A model generated the notes under the pieces. It was not told where the DNA came from. It did not search any database and was given only the letters and a program-made list of their open reading frames with translations. 64,000 nucleotides of DNA from Mercurialis annua (Eukaryota; Streptophyta; Magnoliopsida; Malpighiales; Euphorbiaceae), in assembly GCF_937616625.2 (NCBI RefSeq), contig NC_065573.1, positions 18,243,001 through 18,307,000 on the forward strand, in the 5' to 3' direction. Shown here piece by piece: positions 34,398 through 46,614 of this stretch. Within the stretch, counting starts at the first letter, position 1. The number at the start of each line of letters is the position of its first letter. The translations under genes and the position numbers were made by a program.

Positions 34398-34730
34398 TGT
34401 TAGAATTATGTTAAAATTTCTATATTTCATATAATTCCTTATGCACACTCCACATTACTTGCACAACATATGAAAATTAGATTAACTGAAAAAATTGGAT
34501 AGAATTGCAATAAAATTATTAAATTAAAATAGTTTTGTAAGCTTTAATTTTTAGGAAAATTTAACATATTCAAAAATATTAGGCTTTTTAACACTTTTCA
34601 GCCTAAAATTAAAACTGAAAATGTTATATTATAAATTCTTTAATGAAATCACAGTGAATAAAGTTAATGGTACAAGTTAGTAAATTTTGGGTATCACCTC
34701 TAATCTGAACTTATGTTATCTATTTGTTTC
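34398..34730 (+). mobile_element. Solo LTR in unit 6, cut by element C
   Basis: First 333 bp of the same LTR, preceded by ATTGA (34393-34397). Element C begins at 34731; the rest should lie beyond the right edge of C, outside the window. Confidence 0.68.
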
Positions 34731-37606
34731 TGTCACGGCCCATTTTCATGAATCGCGACCGGCTCTAGGGTATGGGTAATGTAGTACCAAAACCCGTAGC
34801 TAGCCTTTCATTTAATACATAAACATATAAACCTGCAGAAAACCAATGCTCGGGGCAACCTAGACTTTAGCATAAATCTAGCAGTTATAATATTCAACAG
34901 TTAATATAACATGCTTATTCAATTCCGAGTCTAAAATAGATTTATCACAAACCAATGTAAATAATATAACATGCCAAAGCAATATAACCAGTCGAACCAA
35001 TCCGACAAAATATATAATAATAATAAAGACGTCTAGTTACTACTGCGTTCTAAGAATAAAACAGTTTTACAATTTATCAAAAATAAATAGAACCTACGAG
35101 GAAAAGTAAAATGCAGAGATCACCAGACTCTCTCAGATCATAACCCTGGGATAATTGGGAAAACAACGGGGTCAGATATACTGAGATGAGTTTATACCAC
35201 TATCTACATTTATTAAGTGGAAAACCTTTAAAACCGTTTAAAACATTTAATAACGATATTTCTAATAATAGTTGGAACCCTAATCCACAATTCTAAATAA
35301 ATAACATACTCCAATAGGTCTGGTCCCGAGAGCTGAGCTATACCGAGTTACCACTGACCACACTTATACCAGAGTCCCGAGAGCTGAGCTACACCGAGTT
35401 ACTCTACCTGGTCCCGAGAGCTATGCTCACACCGAGTTACCACATTACCATAATTACCTTTCCCAGATCATTACCGGTGCGCACGCAGTCCTAATGATGC
35501 CCATTAGGTAGCATGTTCCAACTAGAAGCCATAATATAAAAACAGTTCGAAATATACGTACAGTATATATAATTAATATTAAAATAACAATTTACTTAAT
35601 AAAGCGGTAAATAGTAAGTACAAACTCACTGTTTGCTAATCCACGTGTATACCGGCAAGCAACTAATCCTGGTTCGCCTCTGGAGCACGAACAATAGACG
35701 GGTCTAGACAAATAAAATAATTATTAAAAACAGACCCTAACTCTAGAGAGTACTAGACACCACATATGACTAGCACAATTAACACGTCGGAAATAAACAA
35801 GCCAGAACACACAAAAATACTCATTAGGTAATAAAGCCCAATTAATATAAGTCTATTGAGTTCTCGCTTAAAATCCAATTTATAAATATTGTTTAATAAT
35901 CTTTAAATAATAATTAATTTCCAAGTAGTGGGTTAGCCGAGTTACTAACAACTACCAAGCTAACCTCACTTGTCGGGTGACCCAAGTCTAACCCGACTCA
36001 AAACATTTATCAATATAAACCCGAGTTTATATTATAAAATAATTCAATAAAATAATAATCCATTTTAAAAGAAGAACTCAGTAACTTAAATTTCAAGTAG
36101 CCCAAGTTACAACCCAAAAATCTAACCATTTTAAGTTTATAAAAGTTTAGGGACTAAATTGCACTTTAGCCAATTAGGGACTAAACTGTACTTTTGCCAA
36201 TTTGATATCCGAAATCAAATTTAATTGCTTTTGTTTATAATTAAAACAAAATGTTAGGTTATTAACCCAAAGCTCACTTAAATAAGTTATAAAACTCGTT
36301 TAGGGACTAAATTGTAATTTAGCAAAATATACGTCAAAAGATATTCGAAGTCCAATATAATTACCCGAGTAATTGTATTAATTAAATTTCTGAATTTACT
36401 TCCGTTTATAACATTTAATTACAATTGAAAACGAAATCCAAATTATTAGGTAATATTTAACTTTAAGGATTAATTTGATTTAAACAAAATAAATACATGA
36501 CTAACATAGCCATTTGACCATCTTCTCATTTCAAACAACATGAAACCCGCCTACCTCATGAACACCAACATGCCAAAAACTCCATTGTTAACCTATTGAA
36601 CCTTACTTTAATCACAAAACCTACTTAGATCTTTAAACAACTTAGAGGCATGATCTTAAGGCATTAATCATAATCTAGCAACAACAATATGAGGATAATT
36701 CGGCAATCACACAACAATACATTTTCAAACCAAGCCGACGAAGAGAACCTCCGAAATTCCTAGAGATTCAACTACGATTTCGCAAATTATCATTACTGAA
36801 CGATTAATACCCGCACGCCCATAGATTATAATCAATAATAACATCAAAATCAAGGTCAAATAAGACGAGGGGGACACGACAGCAGCAATTCAAGGACAAA
36901 AACAAAATTCATAACTTGAATGGAAACCGTACGGCGATTAAAAACGAGGTCGATCACGTACCGTTCAACAAAAACGAGGTGGGGAATCGAAGGTACTCGA
37001 GTCTAGAATCCACGGGATCAAACGAAACCAATTTCGATCTAGAAACGAGAGAGAACGATCAAAAATACGGAATGCCGTTCAAACCGAAAACTGAAAATGA
37101 TGGAGTTTAAAAACACTTACCGGACAGCAGAGTTTGAGAGAAGATTACGGCTTCGTTTCTCAGCGAAACAACAAAGAAATGGAGGCTAGGGTTTGTTTGC
37201 AGCGTGATCTAGGTTTTTTGTTTAGAAGTCGACTTTAAATATCGAGAGGAGATGGGTCGAAAATGAGTGCGAAGAGGGCCGGACGCAAGGGTCACAGGGC
37301 CTGCTGTGTTCTCGAACGAGAACAGCCCATTTGGGCTTGGTTCTCGTTCGAGAACCCCGAGACCAGGCCTTCAAAACAAGATTCTCGTTCGAAAATCTTA
37401 GATTCTCGAACGAGAATCAATAAAAAATAAGGGTCTCGTTCGAGACCCTTAAATGAAGAAGAAATCCTTTTTTTTAAACAAAACAAATCGAACCCAAAAA
37501 CGAATCAAACCACGAACTATTCACGAAATTTAAAATACTCCTCAAATCACACCCGGAACCACGTCGGAAATTAAAAAAATAATTTAAAATTTTACGGGAT
37601 ATTGCA
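34731..37606 (-). repeat. Element C left LTR (biological 3' LTR)
   Basis: 2876 bp; the U3 end reads TGCAATATCCC, one base different from the other elements. It holds hairpin 1 (35490-35508), the GAGCTGAGCTACACCGAG-type triple repeat (about 35320-35440), a GTAAGT donor-like site (37116-37121) and AAACCCTAGCC near 37190. TATTTAAAG near 37230 is a plausible TATA box. Hairpin 2 is degraded. Confidence 0.88.
37304..37450 (-). promoter_or_regulatory. U3 dyad array of element C
   Basis: At least five inverted repeats built on TTCTCGAACGAGAA and TTCTCGTTCGAGAA cores, plus GGGTCTCGTTCGAGACCC. Same place as the array of A but different core. TTCTCGAA and TTCGAGAA fit the nTTCnnGAAn arrangement of heat-shock elements; whether they act so is unknown. 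Confidence 0.5.
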
Positions 37607-37618
37607 TTCTCCCCAACT
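37607..37618 (-). other. Polypurine tract of element C
   Basis: AGTTGGGGAGAA on the minus strand, followed by the shared hairpin at 37625-37642. Confidence 0.86.
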
Positions 37619-37723
37619 AATTAAAAATTCGTCCTCGAATTTAATACGATAAGTAATTCACACCAGAACAACACTTAACACAAGTAAAAACCATAAAATC
37701 ACAGAAAATCAAGATATCGTACC

Positions 37724-40700
37724 TCATGGGAAAAGAAAAGGATAGCGATTCCGCATATCCGACTCGGTCTCTCAAGTACACTCTTCAACAGAATGATTGC
37801 GCCAGAGAACTTTGACCATCGGAATCTCCTTGTTCCGCAATTTACGCACTTGTTTATCAACAATCTCAACTGGCTGTTCCTCATAGGACAGCTCTTGGTC
37901 AATCTCGACACTCTGAGGCACAATCACGTGTGAAGGATCAGAAATGCACTTTCTCAACATAGAAACATGAAACACAGGGTGCACTAACGACATGTCTGGT
38001 GGCAGAACCAGACGATAAGCCACAGCTCCAATCCTCTCTGAAATCTCATAAGGACCAATATACCTCGGCGCCAACTTTCCCTTGACACCAAAACGAACCA
38101 CGCCTTTCATAGGCAAAACCCGAAGAAACACGAAATCACCCACATGAAACTCAATGTCTTTCCTCTTCGGATCAGCATAACTCTTATGCCGACTAAAAGC
38201 AGTCTCTAACCTCCGTTTGATCAACGGTACCTTCTCTGAGGTAATCTGAATAATCTCAGCTCCCGAGTGTTTACGCTCTCCGACCTCCTCCCAACAGATA
38301 GGAGATCTACACTTGCGCCCGTATAAAGCCTCATACGGCGCCATCTCAATACTCGCGTGGTAACTGTTGTTGTAAGAAAACTCAATCAACGGCAGATGAG
38401 TATCCCAGCTACCCTTAAAATTGAGAACACACATCCTGAGCATATTCTCCAACGTCTGAATAGTCCTCTCAGATTGACCGTCAGTCTGAGGATGAAAAGG
38501 TGTACTGAAATCTAACCGAAAACCCAAAGATTCCTGTAACGCTTTCCAGAACCTCGAAGTAAACACAGAACCTCTGTCTGAAATAACGGAAATCGGTAAA
38601 CCATGCAAATTGACAATCCTGTCGATGTACAACAGAGCCAACCTCGAAGCAGTATAAGAAACCTTAATCGGAAGGAAATGAGCTGACTTGGTCATACGGT
38701 CAACTATCACCCAGATGGAGTCGTACCCCTGTCGAGTACGTGGTAAACCAACCACAAAATCCATGTCAATCCGCTCCCACTTCCACTCTGGAATAGGTAG
38801 TGGCTGCAGATAACCAAAAGGTCTCTGATGCTCCAGCTTCACCTGCTGGCAAGTCAGACACTTAGAAACATACTCAGCGACATCCTTCTTCATCCCGCTC
38901 CACCAATAGGTACCCTTAAGATCATGGTACATCTTAGTAGAACCCGGATGAACACTGTAAGCAGACTTGTGCGCTTCCTCCAGAATCTGGTCCCTTAAAC
39001 CATCTGAATCCGGAACACACAATCTCGAACCATGTCTCAGAACACCATCCACAAAAGTAAACTCAGAGTTACCGTCCTGCTGAACCTCTTCAATAATCCG
39101 TTTTAACTGTGGATCCTCAGCTTGTAAAGCTTTGATCCGATCAATCAAAACAGGTTGCACTTGTAACTGTGCTAACAAACAACCAGCCTGAGAAATCTAA
39201 AAACTATAGCCTGAAGCTATCAAACTGTGCCACTCTCTAACCATGGGTCTACGCCCAATCTCAGAAATATGACCAAACTGCCCGAAGACTTGCGACTCAA
39301 CGCATCGGCTACCACATTAGCCTTACCAGGATGGTACTGAATAGTACAGTCGTAGTCTTTCAGCAATTCTAACCACCTCCTCTGTCTCAAGTTCAATTCT
39401 CTCTGATCAAAGATATACTTCAGACTCTTATGATCAGTGAAAATCTCACAAGTAGCACCATACAAATAATGCCTCCAAATTTTCAGCGCAAAAACCACAG
39501 CTGCCAACTCTAAATCATGAGTAGTGTAATTTACCTCATGCTTCTTCAACTGTCTGGAAGCATAGGCAATCACCTGTCCATGTTGCATCAGAATGCAACC
39601 CAAACCAATCCGAGACGCATCACAATACACTGTGAATCCGTCAATGCCAGAAGGCAACGCCAAGACAGGAGCTGTAGTTAAAATCTCCTTGAGCTTCTCA
39701 AAGCTTGCCTCGCACTTGTCAGTCCACTCAAACTTAACACCTTTCTGTGTTAGTTTAGTTAACGGTGCAGATATTCTGGAGAAATCTTGCACGAACCGAC
39801 GATAGTCGCCAGCTAAACCCAGAAAACTTCTGATCTCGGTAACTGACCTTGGCCTCTGCCAATCCATAACCGCCTCAATCTTCTTCGGATCAACCTTGAT
39901 CCCATCTTTCGACACCACGTGCCATAGAAAGGTAACCTGATCCAACCAGAATTCACATTTTGAGAACTTAGCATACAACTGATGCTCACGCAACGTCTGT
40001 AGTATAGTCCTCAAATGGTAAGCATGCTCCTCCTCACTCCGAGAATAGATCAAAATGTCATCAATAAAGACGATAACAAATTGATCCAAAAACGGCTTGA
40101 ACACTCTGTTCATCATATCCATGAACGCTGCTGGGGCATTCGTCAGACCAAAGGACATAACCAGAAACTCAAAATGTCCATAACGAGCCCGAAAAGCAGT
40201 CTTAGGCACATCTGCATCACGGATCCGAAGCTGATGATACCCAGACCTCAAATCAATCTTGGAAAAACACTTCGCACCCTGCAACTGGTCAAACAAATCA
40301 TCGATGCGAGGAAGAGGATATATGTTCTTGACAGTAACCTTGTTCAACTGTCTGTAGTCGATACACAGTCGAAAGGAACCGTCTTTCTTCTTCACAAACA
40401 GAACTGGAGCACCCCACGGAGAAGTACTCGGTCTGATGAACCCGCTATCCAACAACTCTTGTAACTGGTCCTTCAACTCCTTCAGCTCTGCAGGAGCCAT
40501 CCGATACGGCGGTATCGAAATCTGAGCTGTACCAGAAACCACATCAATGCAAAACTCAATATCACGATCAGGTGGTAATCCAGGCAATTCCTCTGGAAAT
40601 ACATCAGTGAACTCATTTACTATCGGAACACTATGCATATCACCACTACTAGTCTCCAAATCACGAACCACAGCAAGAAAACCCTGGCAACCCTTGCCTA

Positions 40701-42712
40701 ACATCCGCGTCGCCTTGATGGCGGAAATCAGATTCTTAGGTGCCTCCGCCTTCTCTCCCTGAAAGGAAAAAGGTAGATCACCTGGAATCCTGAACTCGAC
40801 TGACTTCCCTCGACAGTCAATAGAAGCATAATGGCGCGACAGCCAATCCATCCCCAAGATAACATCAAAAGAAAGAACGTCAAGCACAATCAAATCAGCA
40901 CATAATTCTCTACCCTGAATAACCACTGGACAAGAAGGATAAACGACGTCCACTACTACACCTTCAGACATAGGTGTAGATACAACTAGAGGTTCACTCA
41001 AAACAGATGGTGCCATACCCAATTTCCCAGCAAAACATGTAGACACAAACGAATGGGTTGCACCCGCATTAAATAATACCAAAGCATCAGTAAAAGAAAT
41101 CGGAATGGTACCTTGCACCACAGCATTTGATGCACGCGCATCCTGCGGAGTAAGTGCGAACACTCTGGCCTGACCCTGCGGCTGCTGTTGCGAACTCTGC
41201 CCAGTACCATAACCGTTGGAACCTCTACCACCGTTACCACGGTCACCAAAACCTCTGCCACCAGAACCACGGCCCCGCTGGCCCCCAAAAGATGCTGCAG
41301 GTTGAGAGTACCCTACAGACTGTGTAAACGCAGGTCTCTACTGCTGGTAAGACGACTGCGCCACACTGGACTTAGACATCTGCTGCCCAGATGTCGGACA
41401 CTCCCTGGAAAAATGACCCTGCTGGCCACAAGAAAAACAACCTCCAGGAGCTAACTGACACTGACCATAGTGCCTGCGTCTGCAATTCTGGCAGAACGGA
41501 ATGTTCGATCCACCACTGTACCCGCGTCCTGAACCACGGTTACTCCCACTGCTACTAGAGCTGTACGGAGCACTCCTAGCACTATGCCTCCCTTTGTTGT
41601 GAGTACGGCGAATCCTCTTATTGGCCTGAGAAGAGCCACTGCAGTAGTTCCCACTACCATGCTGCACTGGGGCTTGTTGCCCCCCCACTAGGAACATCAC
41701 TCTTTCCCTTCTGATTCTAGAAAGGGTCAGAGATCGTCCCAAACTGAATCAAAGAATTCTCCATCCGTCGAGCACTGTCCACTACCCGAGCAAACTCCAT
41801 GTCTGCCCCTATCAACAAAGGAAGAAATTCCGAGCCTAAACCCCTGATATAGCGGTCGTTCACTCGCCCACGATCACCCTGTAGATCTGTAGCAAACCGC
41901 CCCAAACGGACAAACTCTGTAGTGTAGTCTGTCACTGATCTATCCCCTTTCTTCAAACTTAGCAGCTTCTCTCTGAAATTCTCAGCAACAGAGAAAGGTA
42001 GATAGTAACCTCTGAACCTTGTCACAAAATCAGCCCAAGACAATGTAGCCATATCTGGTCTGATGTTATCGCGAAACCAGTCCTTGGTTAGACCCTTCAG
42101 CGACATCTCCACAAGCATCACTGATTGACGATCAGTAGCTTGAATCCTCTGACTATTGTACTCAAAAGAAGTCAAGAGCATCCCCAGTACCATCAAAATA
42201 AGTCGGATTCAACTTCGTGTAGGTTATCACCAATTCTCTGTCTGTCGGAATGTGACCGACACCAGCAAGTGCACCCATACCAGCTACCGCACCAGCCGAG
42301 GTTGTTGTTGTTGCGCTAACTGACCCAGTACAGTACACTGATTCTGCAAAAGAGCCTGGTTGTTCTGCATCTCGACAATCCCAGCCAAGAAAGTAGTGAA
42401 GTCGAACGCCTGCATATTCGGTGCCTGTTGCACCCCTGGTGCCTGCTGCACATTCGGTGCCTGCTGCACATTCGGTGCCTGCTGTACATACGGTGCCTGA
42501 ACACCTACTGCACCACGTCCTCTAGCTCCACCTCTACCAGCACCAGCTCCTCTTCCTCTACCTCTACCTCTGCCAGCACCTCTACCTCGACCACGTCCAG
42601 CATTGGCCGGAATTGGTGATACGTTCTGATTGACTTCCATGGAAATTGCATCATCAGCCACAGCTCCTTGCTCTGCCGCAGCACGAGCACGAGTACGAAC
42701 AACGTTGTCCAT
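37724..42712 (-). pseudogene. Element C gag-pol pseudogene
   Basis: Homologous end to end to the element A polyprotein, from ATG 42712 to the same stop position at 37724, but broken many times. From the N-terminus: a 1 nt loss near 42296 after the Gln-rich stretch; an 8 nt loss near 42170; a Gln-to-stop change near 41717; a G7 run (41680-41686) where A has G6; a Gln-to-stop change near 41340 after the zinc knuckle; a 1 nt loss near 39273 between RNase H and integrase; a stop near 39198; and a Trp-to-stop change in the chromodomain near 37770. Protease ([10 protein letters not shown], catalytic Asp changed to Asn), RT FIDD and integrase acidic motifs are still readable. It cannot encode a working polyprotein. 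Confidence 0.93.
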
Positions 42713-43041
42713 ATCCTAAAGATTGAACAATAACAATTTAAATACCACGTAATTCATACCCAAGTATGAAACAAAACAAGTAACAAATTAGGATTTCCCG
42801 AGAAATCAACAGTAATAAAATATTCACCCAAGTGAAATAGCATTAACAAATAACAGCATCAAATCAACATATAATGACTGACTCGACGCATTCCTGTTGG
42901 TGTAGGCAGAGTATTTTAAAAATTAAAAGATGACGTTTTTAAAGACATGACAGAAACCTATATCCGCAGTAGTTCCTAAGACACAACCATACTTAACAGA
43001 GTAAACACATAGCAAGAAAATGGCCTTGGTTTGAAACCAAA

Positions 43042-43053
43042 GCTCTGATACCA
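43042..43053 (-). other. Primer binding site, element C (initiator tRNA-Met)
   Basis: TGGTATCAGAGC on the minus strand, 4 nt from the LTR. Confidence 0.92.
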
Positions 43054-43057
43054 AGTT

Positions 43058-43373
43058 TGTCACAACCCATTTTCATGAATCGCGACCGGCGATAGGGTAT
43101 GGGTAATGTAGTACCAAAACCCGTAGCTAGCCTTTTATTTAATACATAAACATATAAACCTGCAGAAAACCAATGCTCGGGGCAACCGAGACTTCAACCT
43201 AAATCTAGCAGTTATAATATTCAACAGTTAATATAACATGCTTATTCAATTCCGAGTCTAAAATAGATTTATCACAAACCAATGTAAATAATATAACATG
43301 CCAAAGCAATATAACCAGTCGAACCAATCCGACAGAATATATAATAATAATAAAGACGTCTAGTTACTACTGC
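43058..43373 (-). repeat. Element C right LTR fragment (biological 5' LTR end)
   Basis: 316 bp matching the start of the left LTR. It stops at ACTGC (43369-43373), the presumed target duplication of D; homology to the LTR ends exactly there. Confidence 0.85.
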
Positions 43374-46300
43374 TGTAATACCCCGTGTTTTCAAACTTGA
43401 TTTCTCAGTTCGGTTATCTGTTAGAAATTAGTTATTTTCTTGAATTCTTTGTTCTTTTGTATTTCAGCATGTTCTTGTTATGTTTCCGACTTGATTCTGG
43501 ATTGTTATACGCTAGAAGTAACACTTATGATACCTTGATAGTGTCTTTTTGAGTGTCTCATATGTATCCCATGAGCCCTTAGTGTTCGATGTTCATTCAA
43601 TTTATTTTTGGGTATTAATCAAAACAACATTCACATATTTTCCAAAACTGCCATGTGTTAGTAAAACGTAGATATCTCACAATTGAACGGTCGGATCGGG
43701 CTTATCTTTGGATATGCTGTTCGTAAGAGAAATTGCTAAAATCTGGTCGGTTAGATCGTTATTTGGAGGTCCCTAACTCGAAATATACCTATTAAACCGT
43801 GGGCTTTAATCGAAGCCCATGTAAAGCCCACAATAGTCTATAAATAGACCCTCTAACTAATGTGATCAGCCTCTTTTCGAACCATAAAACCTAAAAACGA
43901 TCTATTACACTTATAGACCTATATTTCTTCATTCCAAAACGTTCGGGTTCATTTCATTACGCTAAGTGTGTGATTTTACGTTCCTCTCGCAAGATTTAAG
44001 TGCGTTCTTCGTCGCGTTCATCGGTGGTGTGTTGGTGGCTTCACTTAGTTTTGGTCCAGACCTTTATTCTTGATATATTTTCATCATACATCAGTTCATA
44101 CATCAATCTTTGGTATCTTATCCATTTCCTTTTTATTTATGATTCACTTGTTACGTTTGATGCGTAGAAACATGTGATTTAGGGTTGTAAATTATTGGAT
44201 TCAATTGATTGTTAGTTGGTGTTGGATAATCTGAGTATATTAAGTTTTATAAAGTTATTCATGAATATATTCTGATCCTAAATGAATTAAGAACAATTTG
44301 GTGTAATTAATCAACGATTTGCCGAAATCTAGACTTGTACAAATTTGATTCGATTAACGATTTGTTCAAGTATTGAATCAGAGTTATTTGAGTTGTTGGG
44401 TGTTTTTATATCAATAGCTACTGATCTAAAGATTTTTGATTGAAAATAATAATTAAAATGGAATTGGGTTGTAAAATCTCCACGGTTTGCGAAAATGGCA
44501 ATTTTAAGGAAGTTGAACGCTACGAATACAAAACGGGTATGAAATGCTTTACCTACTGATCTAATATGTTTTAAGTGGTGTTTTAAAGGTATTAGATTAG
44601 TAGCAACCTGATTTGATTCAGAGAATTCTTATTTGCTTCAGTTGGCTTGTTTAGGCAATTTTTGACAATATTGTCAATATTATTGTTTAAGTGTTTTTGG
44701 CTTGTTTTAAAACTGATTTTAAGTTGTTTTGTATGTACTTATGGGATATACTACTGATCTAAATGAATTTTCGAGTTAGTATCTTATTTGTTTTGGTACG
44801 TGTTGGCGTATTTTGTAAACTAGCTAGTTTTACGCTAAAAAGCTATGTTTTCGGATTCTTTAATTTGTGGTGACTTAGGATCTGATTTGAATTTATATTA
44901 TATGTTAAAGAAAGTTCATAATCTGATCTAAGGTGTTTTGGTTTGACTTTCACGATTGATCTTGTCTTGAGCTAGGTGGTATGAATGCTTAATTGGCTTA
45001 ATTTATGAAAGGTTTGCTTGATTAATACCAAATGTTTTGATATGACATGTCTTATATCAAATATGATTATTAAGCATGCTAGGGCTGCTGTATATTGACT
45101 TTTGACTTATTTGGTTGTGTTTATCCTTTGGGGACTTTTATCGAACACTTTATAATCATGATGCTGTACTTGGATTTTAATGTTTGATTTGAGTTCCCTT
45201 GTTTTATAAATTGAGACTTTGGTATATTTAAATGATTCCGGACTTTAAACGAATTGTTTTACTTTGGTTGGATGTTTGGTTTGGGTTAGACTTGGTTCGC
45301 CCAATTTGCGAGTATAGGCTTGGCAGTTGTGATAACTCGGCTAGCTCACCACTTTGGTTTAAACTTAGTTTTATGATTTTAACTAAGTTATTGAAATGAT
45401 CTCCGGATTATGTTTTGAAAGTGGGAACTCAATTTGACTTAAATATCGTATGACTTCGGTTATGTTCAGTATGTATGACTACTCTACTTTTGTTTATGCT
45501 TTGGCTATGGATTAAGTAAGTGTGTTTGCTTTGTCTTGGCTCGTTGATGTTTGTGCTAGTCATATGTGTTGTCTAGTACTCTTAAGAGTTAGGACATGTT
45601 TTAATTCTGATTTATATTGTCTAGACTCGTCGACTGTTCGTGCTTCGGAGACGAATCAGGATTAGTTTGCTTGCCAGGTTATCACGTGGATTAGCAAGCA
45701 GTGAGTTTGTACTTACTATTTACCGCTTTATTAAGTAAATTGTTATTTTAATATTAAATATATATACCGTACGTATATTGGGAACTATTTTTATATTATG
45801 GCTCTTAGTTGGAACATGCTACCTAATGGGCATCATTAGGACTGTGTGCGCACCGGTAATGATCTGGGTAAGGTATATATGGAAATGTGGTAACTCGGTG
45901 TGAGTATAACTCTCGGGACCAAATAGAGTAACTCGGTGTAGCATAGCTCTCGGGACTCTGGATATGGTAAAAGTGTGGTCAGTGGTAACTCGGTGTAGCT
46001 CAGCTCTCGGGACCATGCCTATTGGATTATGTTTATTATTTAGAATTGTGGATTAGGGTTCCAACTATTATTCGTAATATCGTTATTAAATGTTTTAAAC
46101 GGTTTTAAAGGTTTTCCACTTGATAAATGTAAATAGTGGTATAAACTCATCTCAGTATATCTAACCCCGTTGTTTTCCCAATTTTTCCCAGGGTTATGAT
46201 CTGAGAGAGTCTGGTGATCTCCGCATTTACTTTTCCTTGGAGGTTCCATTTATTTTAGTAGAACTATCAAACTATTTTATTCTTAGACCGCAGTAGTTGA

Positions 46301-46614
46301 CTAGATGTTTATAGTATTATTACAGTTGTTTGTCGGATAGGTCCGACTAGTTATATTGCTCTGGTATGTTATATGATTATTCCGGATTATTTATGTTATG
46401 CCCATTTTTTAGACTCAGAATTGGATAAGTATTTTATATTAATTGTTGAATATTATAACTGGTAGAATTAGGCTGAAGTCTCGGTTGCCCCCGAGCATTG
46501 GTTTTCTGCAGGTTTAATTGAATTGTATGTTATAAGGAAGGCTAGCTACCGGTGTTGGTACTACATTACCCATGCCCTAGCGCCGGTCACGATTCATGAA
46601 AATGGGTCGTGACA
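43374..46614 (+). repeat. Element D 5' LTR
   Basis: 3241 bp, starting TGTAATACCCC and ending GGGTCGTGACA. Its U3 is unrelated to A, C and E and lacks their dyad array, but the right half shares the tandem GAGCTGAGCTACACCGAG-type repeats, hairpin 1 (45822-45840) and hairpin 2 (46480-46495). This suggests a mosaic LTR. No gene is seen. Confidence 0.88.
43839..43847 (+). promoter_or_regulatory. TATA box in element D U3
   Basis: TATAAATAG, followed by a CT-rich stretch; about 465 bp into the LTR, a good match to the plant consensus. Transcription would start near 43870. Confidence 0.6.

Larger units (their letters stand above)
1..34730. repeat. Tandem array of six ~2.25 kb RALF-like gene units
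   Basis: The same unit recurs head to tail, starting at 1, 2254, 15819, 18102, 30749 and 32994. With the inserted retrotransposons removed, the first five units are 2253, 2281, 2281-2283, ~2284 and 2245 bp; most of the difference is microsatellite length. The sixth is cut at 34730 by element C. Units 1 to 5 are almost identical, while unit 6 has clearly more substitutions. Each unit holds one minus-strand peptide gene, a microsatellite, about 570 bp of AT-rich upstream sequence and a solo LTR. The stretch between each gene start and the next solo LTR (for example 849-1402) shows only the TATA-like box and no other gene. Unequal crossing-over is the likely origin. The array may run past both ends of the window. 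Confidence 0.93.
34731..43373 (-). mobile_element. Element C: decayed Tekay-type element, right LTR cut by element D
   Basis: In genome order: LTR 34731-37606, polypurine tract 37607-37618, broken gag-pol, primer site 43042-43053, and the first 316 bp of the right LTR (43058-43373), where D inserted. The rest of C should lie beyond the window, past D, E and F. The 5 bp before C is GTTTC; the partner duplication is not visible. The two LTRs differ at about ten of 316 shared positions by eye (~3%), the oldest of the large elements here. Confidence 0.88.

Noticed and set aside
39593..39805. Short frame in the RNase H region of C
   Set aside because: Antisense shadow of broken gag-pol.
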